Assembly: GCA_023053685.1 (NCBI GenBank)
Contig: JALIGW010000010.1
Span: 7,540,596 to 7,604,595 of the forward strand
Direction of reading: 5' to 3'
DNA length: 64,000 nt
Origin: Diadophis punctatus similis
Taxonomy: Eukaryota > Chordata > Lepidosauria > Squamata > Dipsadidae
The notes beneath the pieces were generated by a model. It worked only from the letters and a program-made list of their open reading frames with translations, was not told the DNA's origin and ran no database searches. Made by a program: the position numbers and the translations under genes. This document shows, one piece after another, positions 10,217 to 21,298 of the stretch (its first letter is position 1; each line of letters opens with the position of its first letter).

Positions 10217-12609
10217 GCTGGTTTACCTAAAATACCGGACACAGTGAGAGTAATGCTAAATGAAAGAATAACGACAATAGAATTAACAGAAGCAATTAAA
10301 AGGCAAAAAACCAATAAAACACCTGGACCAGATGGGCTTCCAGCAGAACTCTATCAAAATTTACAAGAGGTACTAGGGTTGTAAATGCTGGAGGTCTATA
10401 ATGAAGCTCTATTAAAGGCCAAGCTCCCCAAAACATGGACAGAAGCATACATTACCTTAATAACAAAGGAAAATTCAGATCCTCAACAGATAAAAAACTA
10501 CAGACCAATATCATTATTAAATGTAGACTATAAAATATATGCCTCTATAATTTCAGAGAGATTAAAAAGATTTCTAAACGAATGTATTCACCCTGATCAG
10601 AATGGTTTCCTACATAAAAGACAACTGAAAAATAATATGAGGATTATTGTGAACGCATTGGAATATTACAAAGCTCATTCTGAAAAACAGCTAGTGTTGA
10701 TCTTCTTGGATGCGCAAAAAGCCTTTGATAATATGAACTGGCAATTTATAACACTACAATTAAAATGTATGGACTTTGGTGAAAACTTCGTAAATATGAT
10801 CCAAGCAATATATTCCAAACAAATGGTGAAAGTGATAGTAAATGGGGATATAACAGAAAACTTCAACATAAGCAAGGGCACAAGACAAGGATGTCCACCA
10901 TCTCCTTTATTATTCATACTAATTTTGGAAGTCTTGCTTAGAAAGATCAGACAAGATCCAGAAATAAAAGGTTTGGAAATAAAAAAAGAAAATTACAAAG
11001 TACAAGCATTTGCAGTCGACTTAGTATTTATTCTGGAGGAACCCCTAGAAACAGGACCCAAACTAATAAAAAGAATAGAAGAGTTTGGTGAGGTGGCAGG
11101 ACTAAAAATAAACAAGGAAAATATTAAGATGTTGATAAAGAATCCCACCAATAAAGAGAAAAATGAACTGACGGAAAAGATGGACATGCAGATAATTTAA
11201 AAAGTTAAATATTTCGGAATCTGGTTAACAGCAAGATGTACAACCATTAAAGAAGACAACTACGTTAAACTAATACAACAAACAAAGACAGATTTGGAAA
11301 AATGGAGAAATCTACAGTTGTCGTTGGTCAAAAGGATAGCCACAACAAAAACGAATATCTTACCGAAATTGCTATTTTTATTTCAAGCAATTCCAATAAA
11401 ACTAAGAAAAAAGTTTTTTGAGAATTTAAACAAATTGATTTTAAAGTTTGTCTGGCAAGGCAAAAAAGCAAGAATTAAACTGAAAATGTTACAAGACACC
11501 AAAAATAAGGGGGGGTTGGACTACCAGATTGGGAGCTGTATTATCAGGCCTCCGCACTCACATGGGTAAAAGAGTGGATAAATTTGAAGAACAAAAGAAT
11601 ATTGACTTTAGAAGGACATAACTTACAATTGGGGTGGCATGCATTTATGTGGTATGGGAAAAGTAAAACACATGGATATTTCCAAAGCCACTATATCAGG
11701 AATGCTCTGCTTTCAGTATGGGAAAGAATCAAACAGAAACATTACATGAATATACCGGTCTGGCTATCCACGATGGAAGTGCTAATATATCTAAATATTC
11801 TTTAACTGGAAAAAATGGTAAGGTATAAAGTATCGTAAACGAACAAGGGGACTTAAAATCAAAACAGGAACTAAAAAAAATCAAGAAATCGATTTGGACT
11901 GGTGGCCATATATCCAAATACAAACGAGATACAAGAAAGATGCAGAAATATATGGATTCTATAAAGAATCCCTAGAATTAGATCAGATATTTCTAGGGAC
12001 AGATATATAAAGAAAATATATAGTTACTTATTGAATTTTAAAATGGAAGAAAAACATATAAAAGAAACTATGATAGTATGGGCCAAAATTTTTGGATATA
12101 CTATAGAATTAGACAATTGGCAAAAACTTTGGGAAAGAAACTACAAACTAACAATGTCAACAACATATAAAGAAAACCTTTACAAAATGTTCTACAGATG
12201 GCATTTGGCACCAGCAAGAATGGCAAAGATGTTCCAAAACATATCAACAGATGGCTGGAAATGTAAACAGATACTGGGTTCCTATTACCATATGTGGTGG
12301 ACTTGTCCAATGGCGAAAAAATATTGGTCAAAGATAAAAAGGTGGTTAGAAGAAATGACAACACAACAAATAGATTTAAAACCAGAATTGTTCTTACTAG
12401 GTATATTACCAGGAAAATATAATAAAAGAATTACATATTTAATATTACATGTGATAATGGCAGCGAGAATTATGTATGCACAAAATTGGAAAAATGAAAA
12501 TATACCTATAGATGAAAATGTAATAAAGAAAATATTAGACTGTGCCGAAATGGACATGTTAATGATAAAAAATAAGGATAAAGAGGAAACAGAGTACTAT
12601 TTAACTTAG
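10217..12609 (+). pseudogene. L1 ORF2 reverse transcriptase and C-terminal part
   Basis: L1 coding resumes with GLPKIPDTV-like residues and KTPGPDGLPAELYQN. Reverse transcriptase motifs follow: NYRPISLLNVDYKI, VLIFLDAQKAFDN (motif A), GTRQGCPPSPLLFIL (motif B) and AFAVDLVFIL, where FADD has become FAVD, so a catalytic Asp is lost. The C-terminal region has YKENLYKMFYRWHLAPARM and a Cys/Trp-rich YYHMWWTCPMAKKYW segment. It ends with TAG at 12607-12609. Stops at 10382 and 11198, and further frameshifts, make it dead. Confidence 0.9.
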
Positions 12610-12675
12610 GACCTATTTTATAAATGGTTAGAAAATAGAAGCAGAAGTTAGTAATTTATAATTAAGGATGATCAA

Positions 12676-13060
<385 letters not shown>

Positions 13061-13062
13061 GT

Positions 13063-13682
13063 GTAACATTTTTGCTGATAAATGAAAATAAAGGGAGACA
13101 GAATAAACATATATATATATATGTGACTGGGTGGGCATGGCTTGCCGGCCATGTGACTGGGTGGGCATGGCTTCTCGGACTGCTGAAGGGAGGGAGGGGA
13201 AGTGAGATAGGTCCTGCCGCCCATTCCCCCTCCCCTCAGCAGCTCAAGAAGCCTCAAACGTACGAAAATGCCTAGGATCATCACCGCATGTTCGTGGCTT
13301 CTCGGACTGCTGAAGGGAGGGGAATGGAGATAGCTCCTGCTGCCCGTTCTTTCAGGGTCTCACGCGCTCCCACAGCCATCCTCTCCTGCTTGGACTCACT
13401 GTGGGGTAGGAAGGCAGCGCATGCTCAGTGCCGGAAGCTCAGCCTCTGGGCATGCGCAGAAGAATTTTTTAAAAAAATTTTTACTTTTTTTTAAAAAAAA
13501 TGGCGGCGCCTAGGCACCGACAACCTACCGCACCGGTACTGTGACGTCACCATCGGGCCGCTACCAGTGCTATAGAGTGGACCGCACCGGTAGGAACCTA
13601 CCACTGATATATATAGCTCGAAATAATCTATAATAGTCTCCCTTTATTTTCATTTATCAGCAAAAAATGTTACACACACACA
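13063..13682. repeat. inverted repeat pair enclosing a GC-rich MITE
   Basis: GTAACATTTTTGCTGATAAATG and the following AAAATAAAGGGAGAC (about 13065-13102) reappear as the reverse complement at about 13637-13672. Between them is a GC-rich segment with GTGACTGGGTGGGCATGGCT twice, TGGCTTCTCGGACTGCTGAA twice, and an end reading ACCGGTAGGAACCTACCACTG. This looks like an inverted duplication of an L1-like 3' tail around a MITE. No gene is seen. Confidence 0.6.
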
Positions 13683-13747
13683 CACACACAAACACATATA
13701 TATACACACATATACATATACATATACACATACACATATACATACAG

Positions 13748-13783
<36 letters not shown>

Positions 13784-14179
13784 TATATACACACACATAT
13801 ATATACATATATACACACACATATATATATATATATATATGCAATAATACCATAAGCAATATTAACACTGGATTATATTTGATTATAGATTAAATTGTAT
13901 AGTGTGATTGGATGGGAAGATTATATTGTATGTATTATGAGAATAATGGTTATAATTATGGTGTGTATAATATTATGTATATTCAAAAGAGATTTGATAT
14001 ACACAGTACACTGCCGTTGCAGAAATGGAAACGTTATGTATAATAAAGGAAAACATATAATAAAAATAATTTAAAAAATAATAATAATGAAACAATACCT
14101 ATATGCATAAATATCATCAGAGAGAGCATACAGAAATCAAGTTGACTATATCATTACTACAAACAGGTAAATTGGTAAG
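13675..14179. repeat. (CA)n/(CATA)n/(TA)n microsatellites and AT-rich, gene-free DNA
   Basis: Simple repeats fill 13675-13840. From 13841 to 14179 the sequence is AT-rich with A-runs (AATAATTTAAAAAATAATAATAATG), resembling a decayed LINE 3' end. No coding pattern is seen. Confidence 0.8.
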
Positions 14180-14670
14180 TTATAGCAGCAAAGATATGGC
14201 AAGAGGCTTTCTCTGAAGCACATAATGAACTGGTCCTATGCAAGTTCCAAGTCCAAAAATCCAACTTTCCAAGCTAAAGTGGAAGAATAAATCCAACCAA
14301 GCCTGAATTTGATTGGAGTGTGGGATTGTTTGTATCCTTGGGCATTCTGGTATGAATTCAGTTTGACACATCTTGCAGATGGAGGGAGATGGAGCCTTCA
14401 GTCAAAACATCATTCCTAGCTGATGTCAACCACATTCCACCAACTGGCTGATGTCGCCAAGCAACCAGCTCCCATCTTGGTTGGACAATGTGACAGTTGT
14501 TTTGGAAACTTGAGAAACTGGAACTTATATTGGAGTGAAAAGCCCGGGAACTTTAGTACTGCCTTTTCACGAATAGCGCCAAGATGGTGTATCTGAATAA
14601 ATTTGTTCTTTGAGGAAAAGCAATGCCTCGGAGTTCGATTTGTGATGGATGCATTTCTTGGAGCCTGGCA
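14180..14670 (+). repeat. probable 5' LTR of a gypsy element
   Basis: The block ends GGAGCCTGGCA at 14670, followed by TTAAGCCAGTACTCC. The layout matches the end of the gypsy LTR at 42717 (CCTGACA then TTAACCCGAATCCC). A poly(A) signal, GAATAAATTTG, lies near 14596. The gag-like leader GGGATCCTGAGCCCC follows at 14729. The left boundary is uncertain. Confidence 0.55.
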
Positions 14671-17234
14671 TTAAGCCAGTACTCCAAAAACCACTTTGCT
14701 CCAGCCGGAGCTGAATTCTGGGATCCTGAGCCCCGGCTGCTCCCTGGTCAACCCAGGTTGTAGGAAGACTCAGGGAAGATGAAGAACGGGAGAGAACCGG
14801 ACGATGGGGGTGGAGGCTGCCTGAATGAACGGTGAGCCCCTGCAAATGCTCAGAGGTGGCCCAGATCGGCGGTGGAGGGCACTTGGCTGAGATGCGTGCA
14901 ACTGGCACCCAGCGATTGGGGCTCGACCGGGGAAAGCCTACCAGAGGAGTTGCCGAGAGGACCGATGGCCATCGCCGCCTGGGCAGGAGAGCGGTGCCTG
15001 CCAGCCTTGGGTGAGTCGAAGCCACACGATCCCCTGAGGCCAGCCCACAATTGACTCCTGGGAATCTTCCCATGGAAGTCCTGTGGAATGAGCCCCCACC
15101 CCCCTCGGTCCCAACCGGTGGGGCTGATGTTGCCCGGTGAGGATTACGATGCGGCCTGTGGGGGATTCTACTCACCGTGGGTCTTTGTCCCTCAGCCACA
15201 GCAGCCACCAGGCTCGCTGCAGGCGGGAGAGAGCTACGATGCCGGCTGTGGCTGGCTTGGCTCACTGTGGGCCTCCGCCCCCCAGCCGCCACAGCCACCA
15301 GGCCCAATACAGTCTGACAGGAGCTACGATGTAGGCTGCAGCTGGCCCAGCTCACCATGGATCTCTGCCCCCAGCCACTGCAGCTATCGGAGTCATCCCA
15401 GCCTACCTGCTGGCAGGCCGCTCCCCACATGATCCACAAGGGTCCACAGCCAAGATGCTGGCTCGACTGGCGCTTCCCTTGCGACCACGAGAAGCTCCTG
15501 CCCCACCCAAGAGGCGAGCTGGCAGAGGCCACAGGAGCCCCGATGAACAGATCTCGGGAGAAACTGATCCCGAAGAGCAGAGGATTGAGGGGGGCTCTTC
15601 CCCCTCACCAGCCACTCCTCCCTGCTGGGCAGCCGCATTGCTGTGAGTCAAGCGTCGGCTCCCAAAATGCCGACCCAACAGGTGGGCCCTCCCCCTACCT
15701 AGTGAAGTGGGGAGAGTGCTGGAGCAGTCTAGCGAGAACAGCGATTCCTCATCGGAGATGGTGCAGGGAAAGAGGCTGAAAGGAAGTCCCCCCTGGCAAA
15801 CTGAGAAGTGGGGGCAGTGACATGCCCCCCCACATCTAGCTGAGGGGCTGACAGAGCAACCGGAGCAACCAACAGATGGCTCCAAACCAGAGACCCCTAA
15901 CCCCGTGACACAGAGGAGTCCAAGCAGGAAGTGGGAAGGAGCAAAGTCCGCTTGGCAGATTGCGGAGGTGGTCTCCTCCCCTCCAGATGAAAGCGAATGG
16001 ATGCCAGAGACCTATGACAGCAATGACAAGGGCGAGGACGACCTGATGGTGAGTGAATCAATCTGCACCTTTGCTATGAAGTCGAAAATAATAGCACCAA
16101 AGACCGGGGTCCACGAGGAGCTAGATGCAATAACCGATACCAGTTGCACTTGCTGTTTAATCAACCTGCCTACTGTCCGAAAGCTGGGGATCAGGACAAA
16201 GAGAATGACCCGACCCATATGTTTTGAACAGGTCGATGGGTCATTAATCAGTGGGGGGTCCGCCACGCTCTTCACCCAATCGTAAGGCTGGAAATGGGTC
16301 GGCACAGAGAATGCCTTCACTTCATAGAAGCACTAGAAATGACAGAGGCGGTGATACTAGGGTTGAAAGGCTGGACAAGTGGGCAACAGTCATCACATGG
16401 AGGGACGGTTACCGAGAGATACGGATTGGGATATGGCCTCACCCCCCCCCAGGTCTGACCACCGGAGAAGAGACCTCCCAACCATAATACGGCATTAAGC
16501 GAGACGAGGGGCCCACAGCCACCATGCAACCACCCCCCAGTACCCCTAAGGAGTACCAGGACCTTGCAGAAGCATCCAGCGAACACGACGCAGGCGTGTT
16601 GCCACCTCACCGTACAATTGATAAAGATGACGTTAGACGATATGAGAGGGTACAGCTGCCATGCAACTGCCCCCTGGCACCTCCCAGATCCCTAGGGAGT
16701 ACTGGGGCCTTGCAGAGTCATTCAGCGAAGGCAATGCAGGCATACTGCCACCTCACCATCCGACTGTGCCATCGAGCGTGTGCCAGGGGCTAAACTACCC
16801 AAGCTCCATGACCCCAAAAGAGATGAAGGAGTTAAGAAGGTACATCGATGCCAACCTAGTCCGTGGATTCATCCAGCCGGCGAAATCGAAGGTGGCCGCC
16901 CTGGTCCTCTGCAAGGAGAAGATGGGTCGATGAGGCTGTGCATGGATTTTAGGGGGATCAATGCCGTATGTGTGGAAAACACCTACCCACTCCCCCTCAT
17001 GAAGGACATGTTGGCCCACCTGGCCAAGGGGAAGATATTTACCAAACTGGACCTACGAGAGGCATACTACAGGGTCCGGATCAGAGAAGGAGACGAGTGG
17101 AAGACTGCCTTCAACTGCCCCCTCGGTAGTTTCCAGTTCAGAGTGATGCCCTTTGGGTTGCAGGGAGCACCCGCAGTCTTCATGCAGCTGATAAACGAGG
17201 TATTGCATGACCACCTGTACAAAGGGGTCCTCGT
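14671..17234 (+). pseudogene. gypsy (chromovirus-like) gag-protease-RT, first part
   Basis: This gypsy copy is interrupted by a hAT transposon inside its reverse transcriptase. The gag region (about 14.75-15.9 kb) is proline-rich, frame-broken and carries three 90-bp units (TACGAT at 15145, 15235 and 15325). A protease-like segment, ITDTSCTCCLINLP, lies near 16131-16172; the usual active-site DTG reads DTS. RT follows: NLVRGFIQPAKSKVAALVL, then YPLPLMKDMLAHLAKGKIF, TKLDLREAYYRVRI and VMPFGLQGAPAVFMQL. The frame stops at the hAT insertion and resumes at 21121 with YLDDILIF. Frameshifts near 16.93 kb and elsewhere make it inactive. Confidence 0.87.
15115..15400 (+). repeat. 90-bp tandem repeat within gypsy gag
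   Basis: Three units share the block around GAGCTACGATG(C)CGGCTG and a downstream CCACAGCCACCAGGC, spaced exactly 90 bp (30 codons). In one frame this gives a repeated Pro/Gln-rich peptide, so the gag probably once had a repeated linker. Divergence between units is moderate. Confidence 0.7.
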
Positions 17235-18528
17235 CACTGTTCCCTGTAAGGTGTGCTGCTGTGCGGGCGCGCAGGCGACAGGAAACTGTAGCGCAGGACT
17301 TTTGATCTGTAGCACAGTTCGGGCTCGGTGGGAGGAGCAGTTGGGGGGAACTACACAGGACAGAGGCTAAAAAGGTTTTGTGCTTCCTGATGGAAATGGT
17401 AGTTTCTTATTGGTGTATGCCAAAGGAATGCTTGGATGGAGAACTACGTGTCCCAGGATGCTCTGGGAGAGAAAACAGATTAGGGACAATCAGCGAGAAT
17501 AAAAGAAATCTTTTTCCTCCACCCTCCCCCTCCCCGTTTGCCTCCTGCTTTGAGACTGCAAATGAGGGGGGGGGAAAGCAAGGGCTTACTTGACTGGGAA
17601 GGAGAGGTCTAGAAGTAACATCTGTAAATAAATAAAGAATTGGGGTGATCTTTTCGCTGGTTTCTGTTGTGGTCTTGTTCCATCTGCATCCTTTCAAAAA
17701 CGAGCTGTTTCTGGTTGGGGATAAGCCCCCAGGGTTTTCTCCCACCCCCACCCTCACACTTCTAGGGTTGCAATAAAACCATCCCAGCCTCCTCCTTAGG
17801 ATTCCCCCTCCTGCCTCCGCCCCTTTCTCCAAAGTCTCCGATGCGACTCTGTTCAGTTCCACGTGCAAAGAAGTGCTTCAGGTTCCCTCACTGGTTGCTG
17901 CAAGAGCTCGCTTTGCTGCAAGAGCTCACTTTGCGTGGGGTTCTGCTCTTTTTCCTCTGCCAAGGTAAGTAGTCCCGTGTGTGATTTCCATCCCTTCCAT
18001 TCCAGCGCGGAGTTTGCTTTAATCTGAATTTGGTTTCTGTTTCTCTCTGGGTCCATTTTGCCTTGTGATTTCCACCCCCTCCCCAACCATTTTGCCCTCC
18101 CCCTTTCCTCCTTCTCCCCCTTCCTTTATCCTTTAATCGTTCTTTTTCCATCGGTGGCAGTGAAGTAACTTCGCTGGGTGTGTTGATATGTGTTATGTGC
18201 ACCAGCAGGCTGGCTTAACACAGGAGTAATTAAAACATTTTATATTCTGATGACAGCTTCTAGGCATCACATCAGCCTGCTCAACCCATCAAATTCACCA
18301 TTTCTGAATCCTGTGGTCGGATTAAGGAGGAGTTTCAGTTTTTACAGGCTCAGTACCACAGGTAATTAATTGTGTTCACTTCCTCTTCTCTTGCAACTTG
18401 TTTCTAGTTTGGCTTTCTTGCCTCCTTTTCACCTGACGCGCGCGTGGCTCTTTCATTCTTATTATTAGGCGAACGCTTCTCTCATTGGTTTGCTCTTTTG
18501 CATTCCAGACCAGTTGGTGGAAATTTTC

Positions 18529-20625
18529 ATGTCCTGCCACGCCAAGCCAATGACGAGCCCGCAAGCCCCTCATCCAATGGCAGCCGAGGCTTCTGACTTT
18601 TGTGGTTCAGGAGGGTCAAAACGTAAAGCTAAGACTGGAATCAATATTGTTACGAAGAAAAAGTGCAGCTTGAAGTTTAAACCAGAATGGTTGAGAGAGT
18701 TAGTAGAGACTAAACTGCCGACTTCCTCTAAAAAACAGTTAACAAAACTGGGCAACATCTTCACTTATCGTGAAAGTAGTGGAGATGTTGTTTGCCAGAT
18801 ATGCCAAGAAGCTTGTACAGGTGGTGCATTCACCACTGGAAAACAATGGAATGATTGGAAAATCGATTATTTGAAGTGTCATATCAATCAGAAGATTCAC
18901 CTGGATTCGGTCACTAAACTACGATGCCAGAAATCTGGAGGGCTGCAGAGGCTACTGACTGAAAGTGCAGAAAGCAGAGCGAACAGAAAAGAAGTTTCAC
19001 TGCGAAGAAATGCCAATGCTGATGAAGTCAAAGTTTTGATTGATAATGTGTTGCTGGCCATAAACATGAATGCGTCGATATTATCAGTCAAAGACATACA
19101 TGACCATATTGGCAAGTATGTGTCCATTCCAGAGAGCTGGCGCAGCAAGAATTATGGCTTTGAGTTCATGGAGTGCATCAACGCAGTTGTTCAGAAAGAA
19201 GTCATTCATGATCTATGTAATGCCAGTTGTCATACTCTTATTGCCGATGAAAGCACCGATGTATCAGTCACCAAGATGTTGATTTTGTATGCGAAATTCT
19301 GCCCGTGTAATGCCACAATTTATAAGACCATGTTTGTAGGAATTTTACAGTTGCCAACGTGCAACAGCACAGCAATCACAGCAGCCATAAAAGAGTTCTA
19401 TGCTATGAACAACATCGACATTCAAAAGATGGTCATGTTTACGTCAGACGGTGCGTCTGTGATGCTGGGTGAGAATAATGGTGTGGCTGCTCAGCTTCGT
19501 CGAGATGTATCCCATTTGCTTGAACAGCACTGTGTGGCACATCGAGAAGATCTGGGGATTGATGATGCATGTAAGCATGTCTCACTGATGAAGGACATCG
19601 AGACTTTACTATGAACTGTCTACACTCTGTTCTGCTGCTCTTCTGTGAAGAAAATGGCATTTGCAGAACTAGCAGAAGTTCTCGAATGTGAATCGGTAGC
19701 CTTCAGACCTTTGAATGAAGTACGATGGCTTTCCAGACATTTTGCATTGCGAGCATTGATGAGAAACATTACAGTTTTGGTTGAGTACTGTAAAGAGCAA
19801 GCAGAAACACACAGTGACCCAGTCTGCAAATATTGTTACAGAAAGTTGACGGATCCACAGGTTCGTGCTGCATTGATCGTGTTTGACGACGTTGTTCGCG
19901 AATTAGCCGAGTTGAACAAGCTGTTGCAAAGAAGCAACCTGACACCAATCGAAGCCATTCAGTTTGTGAAGGCCAGAATAACCAAGCTTCACCTTCAGTA
20001 TTTAGGCGAAACAGTCTACTGGAATGACGAAGCTCGCGAATATATGCAGAGCAACCCAGACATTGACACGACTCCCATACTCAGATTTATTGAACGTTTG
20101 TGCTTGCATCTTGACAGTCGTTTTCCAGACAACGAGCTGACAGATTGGAATATATTCGAAACTGCTGCTCTGTCGAATGTGATCTCTTTTAATTTTGGGG
20201 AAACTGAGATTGCAACTCGGGTTGGAAAATACCAGCATTTCTTTGACGATTTGGATGAAGTCAGCATCACATCAGCTGTACAGTTACAATATCGTGACTT
20301 CAGATTTCTGATGTCGGAGAAATTCAAGTCTGGATTAATGCACACATTCGACGATGTAGTTCAATTTGTACTAAGAGAGCAACAGTTTGGATTGCTGTCA
20401 CGTCTGCTGGATATTTGCGCAACATTCCAAGCATCAAGCGCCGATTGCGAGCGAGGTTTCAGCCTGATGAATGCCATCAAGACCAAAGCTCGCAATCGGC
20501 TGTAAACTGAGCACTTGGATATGCTGATGCGAATCCGATCTTACCAAACTTCAGGGGCGCAGATTGATCTCGACAAAGTGTACTCGGAATGGTCGTTAAA
20601 GAAAGACAGACGTGAGAAACTGTAA
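18529..20625 (+). pseudogene. hAT transposase, two in-frame nonsense codons
   Basis: The frame runs from ATG 18529 to TAA 20623-20625 (about 698 codons) and is interrupted only by TGA at 19612 (codon 362) and TAA at 20503 (codon 659). It catalyses cut-and-paste transposition. Near residue 89, CQIC and a downstream HINQKIH form a BED-type zinc-finger pattern for DNA binding. RNase H-like catalytic positions are visible as D240 in LIADESTDVS, D307 in MFTSDGASVML, and E641 in SADCERGFSLMNAIK, with the dimerisation/C-terminal hAT block around it. The insertion domain lies between them and includes VRWLSRHFALRAL. It resembles the hAT group that gave rise to vertebrate KIAA1586/ZNF862-like proteins. 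A TTG upstream (18490) is in frame, but 18529 is the first ATG. Both stops fit single C-to-T changes (CGA to TGA, CAA to TAA). Confidence 0.92.
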
Positions 20626-20933
20626 GATGAGACAGACTTTCAGTGACTAACCGTGTACATTACCGTAAACACTATACAAGTATTTTAATATTGCAGACTT
20701 GCAGTATTATAAGTGATACTGATATATAACACTTTTAATTAAGCAAGTACATTGAATAAACATAACTTTGAGTTTCAAATAACACAGATTTTGTTGTTGT
20801 CTTGGGTGACATCTGTGAAAATGTCCTCAGCCATGAAATGTCAAATGTCCTCGGCCATGAAAGGGCGTGTATGAGTTTTTTAATTTTTTATCTGTTTTAA
20901 TGTTTTTTTATATTTTATATTTGCAAATGTTGT

Positions 20934-21030
20934 TAAGCCACCCAGAGTCCTCTGGGAGTTGGGCGGCATACAAATGCAACAAGTAAATAAAATAAATAAA
21001 TAAATAATAAATAATAAATAAATAAATAAA
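20934..21030 (+). repeat. LINE 3' tail (CR1/L2-like) with (AAAT)n
   Basis: The motif AAGCCACCCAGAGTCCTCTG, then GGAGTTGGGCGGCATACAAA and an (AAATA)n run, is the same tail seen at 12826 and, inverted, at 27.64 and 31.33 kb. It lies between the transposase stop and the right hAT end, so it inserted after the transposon. Confidence 0.75.
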
Positions 21031-21120
21031 TTCAGGTGCTCATGGAAGAAAATGTGCTGCTCAGACACTATACTTTTCCGCTCACACCGAAAAAAAATTA
21101 GAGGGAACATTGGTCCTCGT

Positions 21121-21298
21121 ATACTTGGATGACATTCTCATCTTTACCGAAACCCTAGAAGAACATGTGAAGCTGGTGCGCCAAGTGTTACAGAAGCTTC
21201 TGGCGGCCAAACTATACACAAAGCTGTCAAAGTGTGAATTCCACAAGACCCACCTAGACTACTTGGGCTACTGAGTGTCAAATGAGGGGGTAGAGATG
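21121..21298 (+). pseudogene. gypsy RT, second part after the hAT insertion
   Basis: This continues the RT broken at 17234: [20 protein letters not shown], then [20 protein letters not shown] and LDYLGY followed by an in-frame TGA (SNEGVEM after it). The catalytic YLDD is intact. The sequence is lost at about 21299, where an L1-like 5' segment begins. I could not find the RNase H and integrase parts of this copy. Confidence 0.85.

Larger units (their letters stand above)
2830..12665 (+). mobile_element. L1-type LINE, ORF2 and 3' end, broken by three insertions
   Basis: This is a 5'-truncated L1 retrotransposon. A purine-rich stretch (2830-2960), probably the end of ORF1 and the inter-ORF spacer, precedes the ORF2 start at 2965. 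ORF2 then runs in pieces to 12609, followed by an A-rich 3' end (AATAAAATAAAAG). It is interrupted by a MITE (3179-3520), a solo LTR (3771-3992) and a 5.4-kb inverted-repeat element (4831-10216). Removing these makes the L1 protein homology collinear, so all three insertions are younger than the L1. Confidence 0.88.
17235..21112 (+). mobile_element. hAT DNA transposon, 3.9 kb, autonomous-type
   Basis: It is flanked by a perfect 8-bp target duplication GTCCTCGT (17227-17234 and 21113-21120). Terminal inverted repeats are CACTGTTCCCTGTAAG at the left and, on the complement, CAATGTTCCCTCTAAT at the right, typical of hAT ends. It contains a transposase frame (18529-20625), about 1.3 kb of 5' non-coding DNA with pyrimidine-rich tracts, and a later LINE-tail insertion near 20934-21030. 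The insertion split the gypsy RT exactly at GVLV|YLDD. Length and ends indicate a full-length element. Confidence 0.95.
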
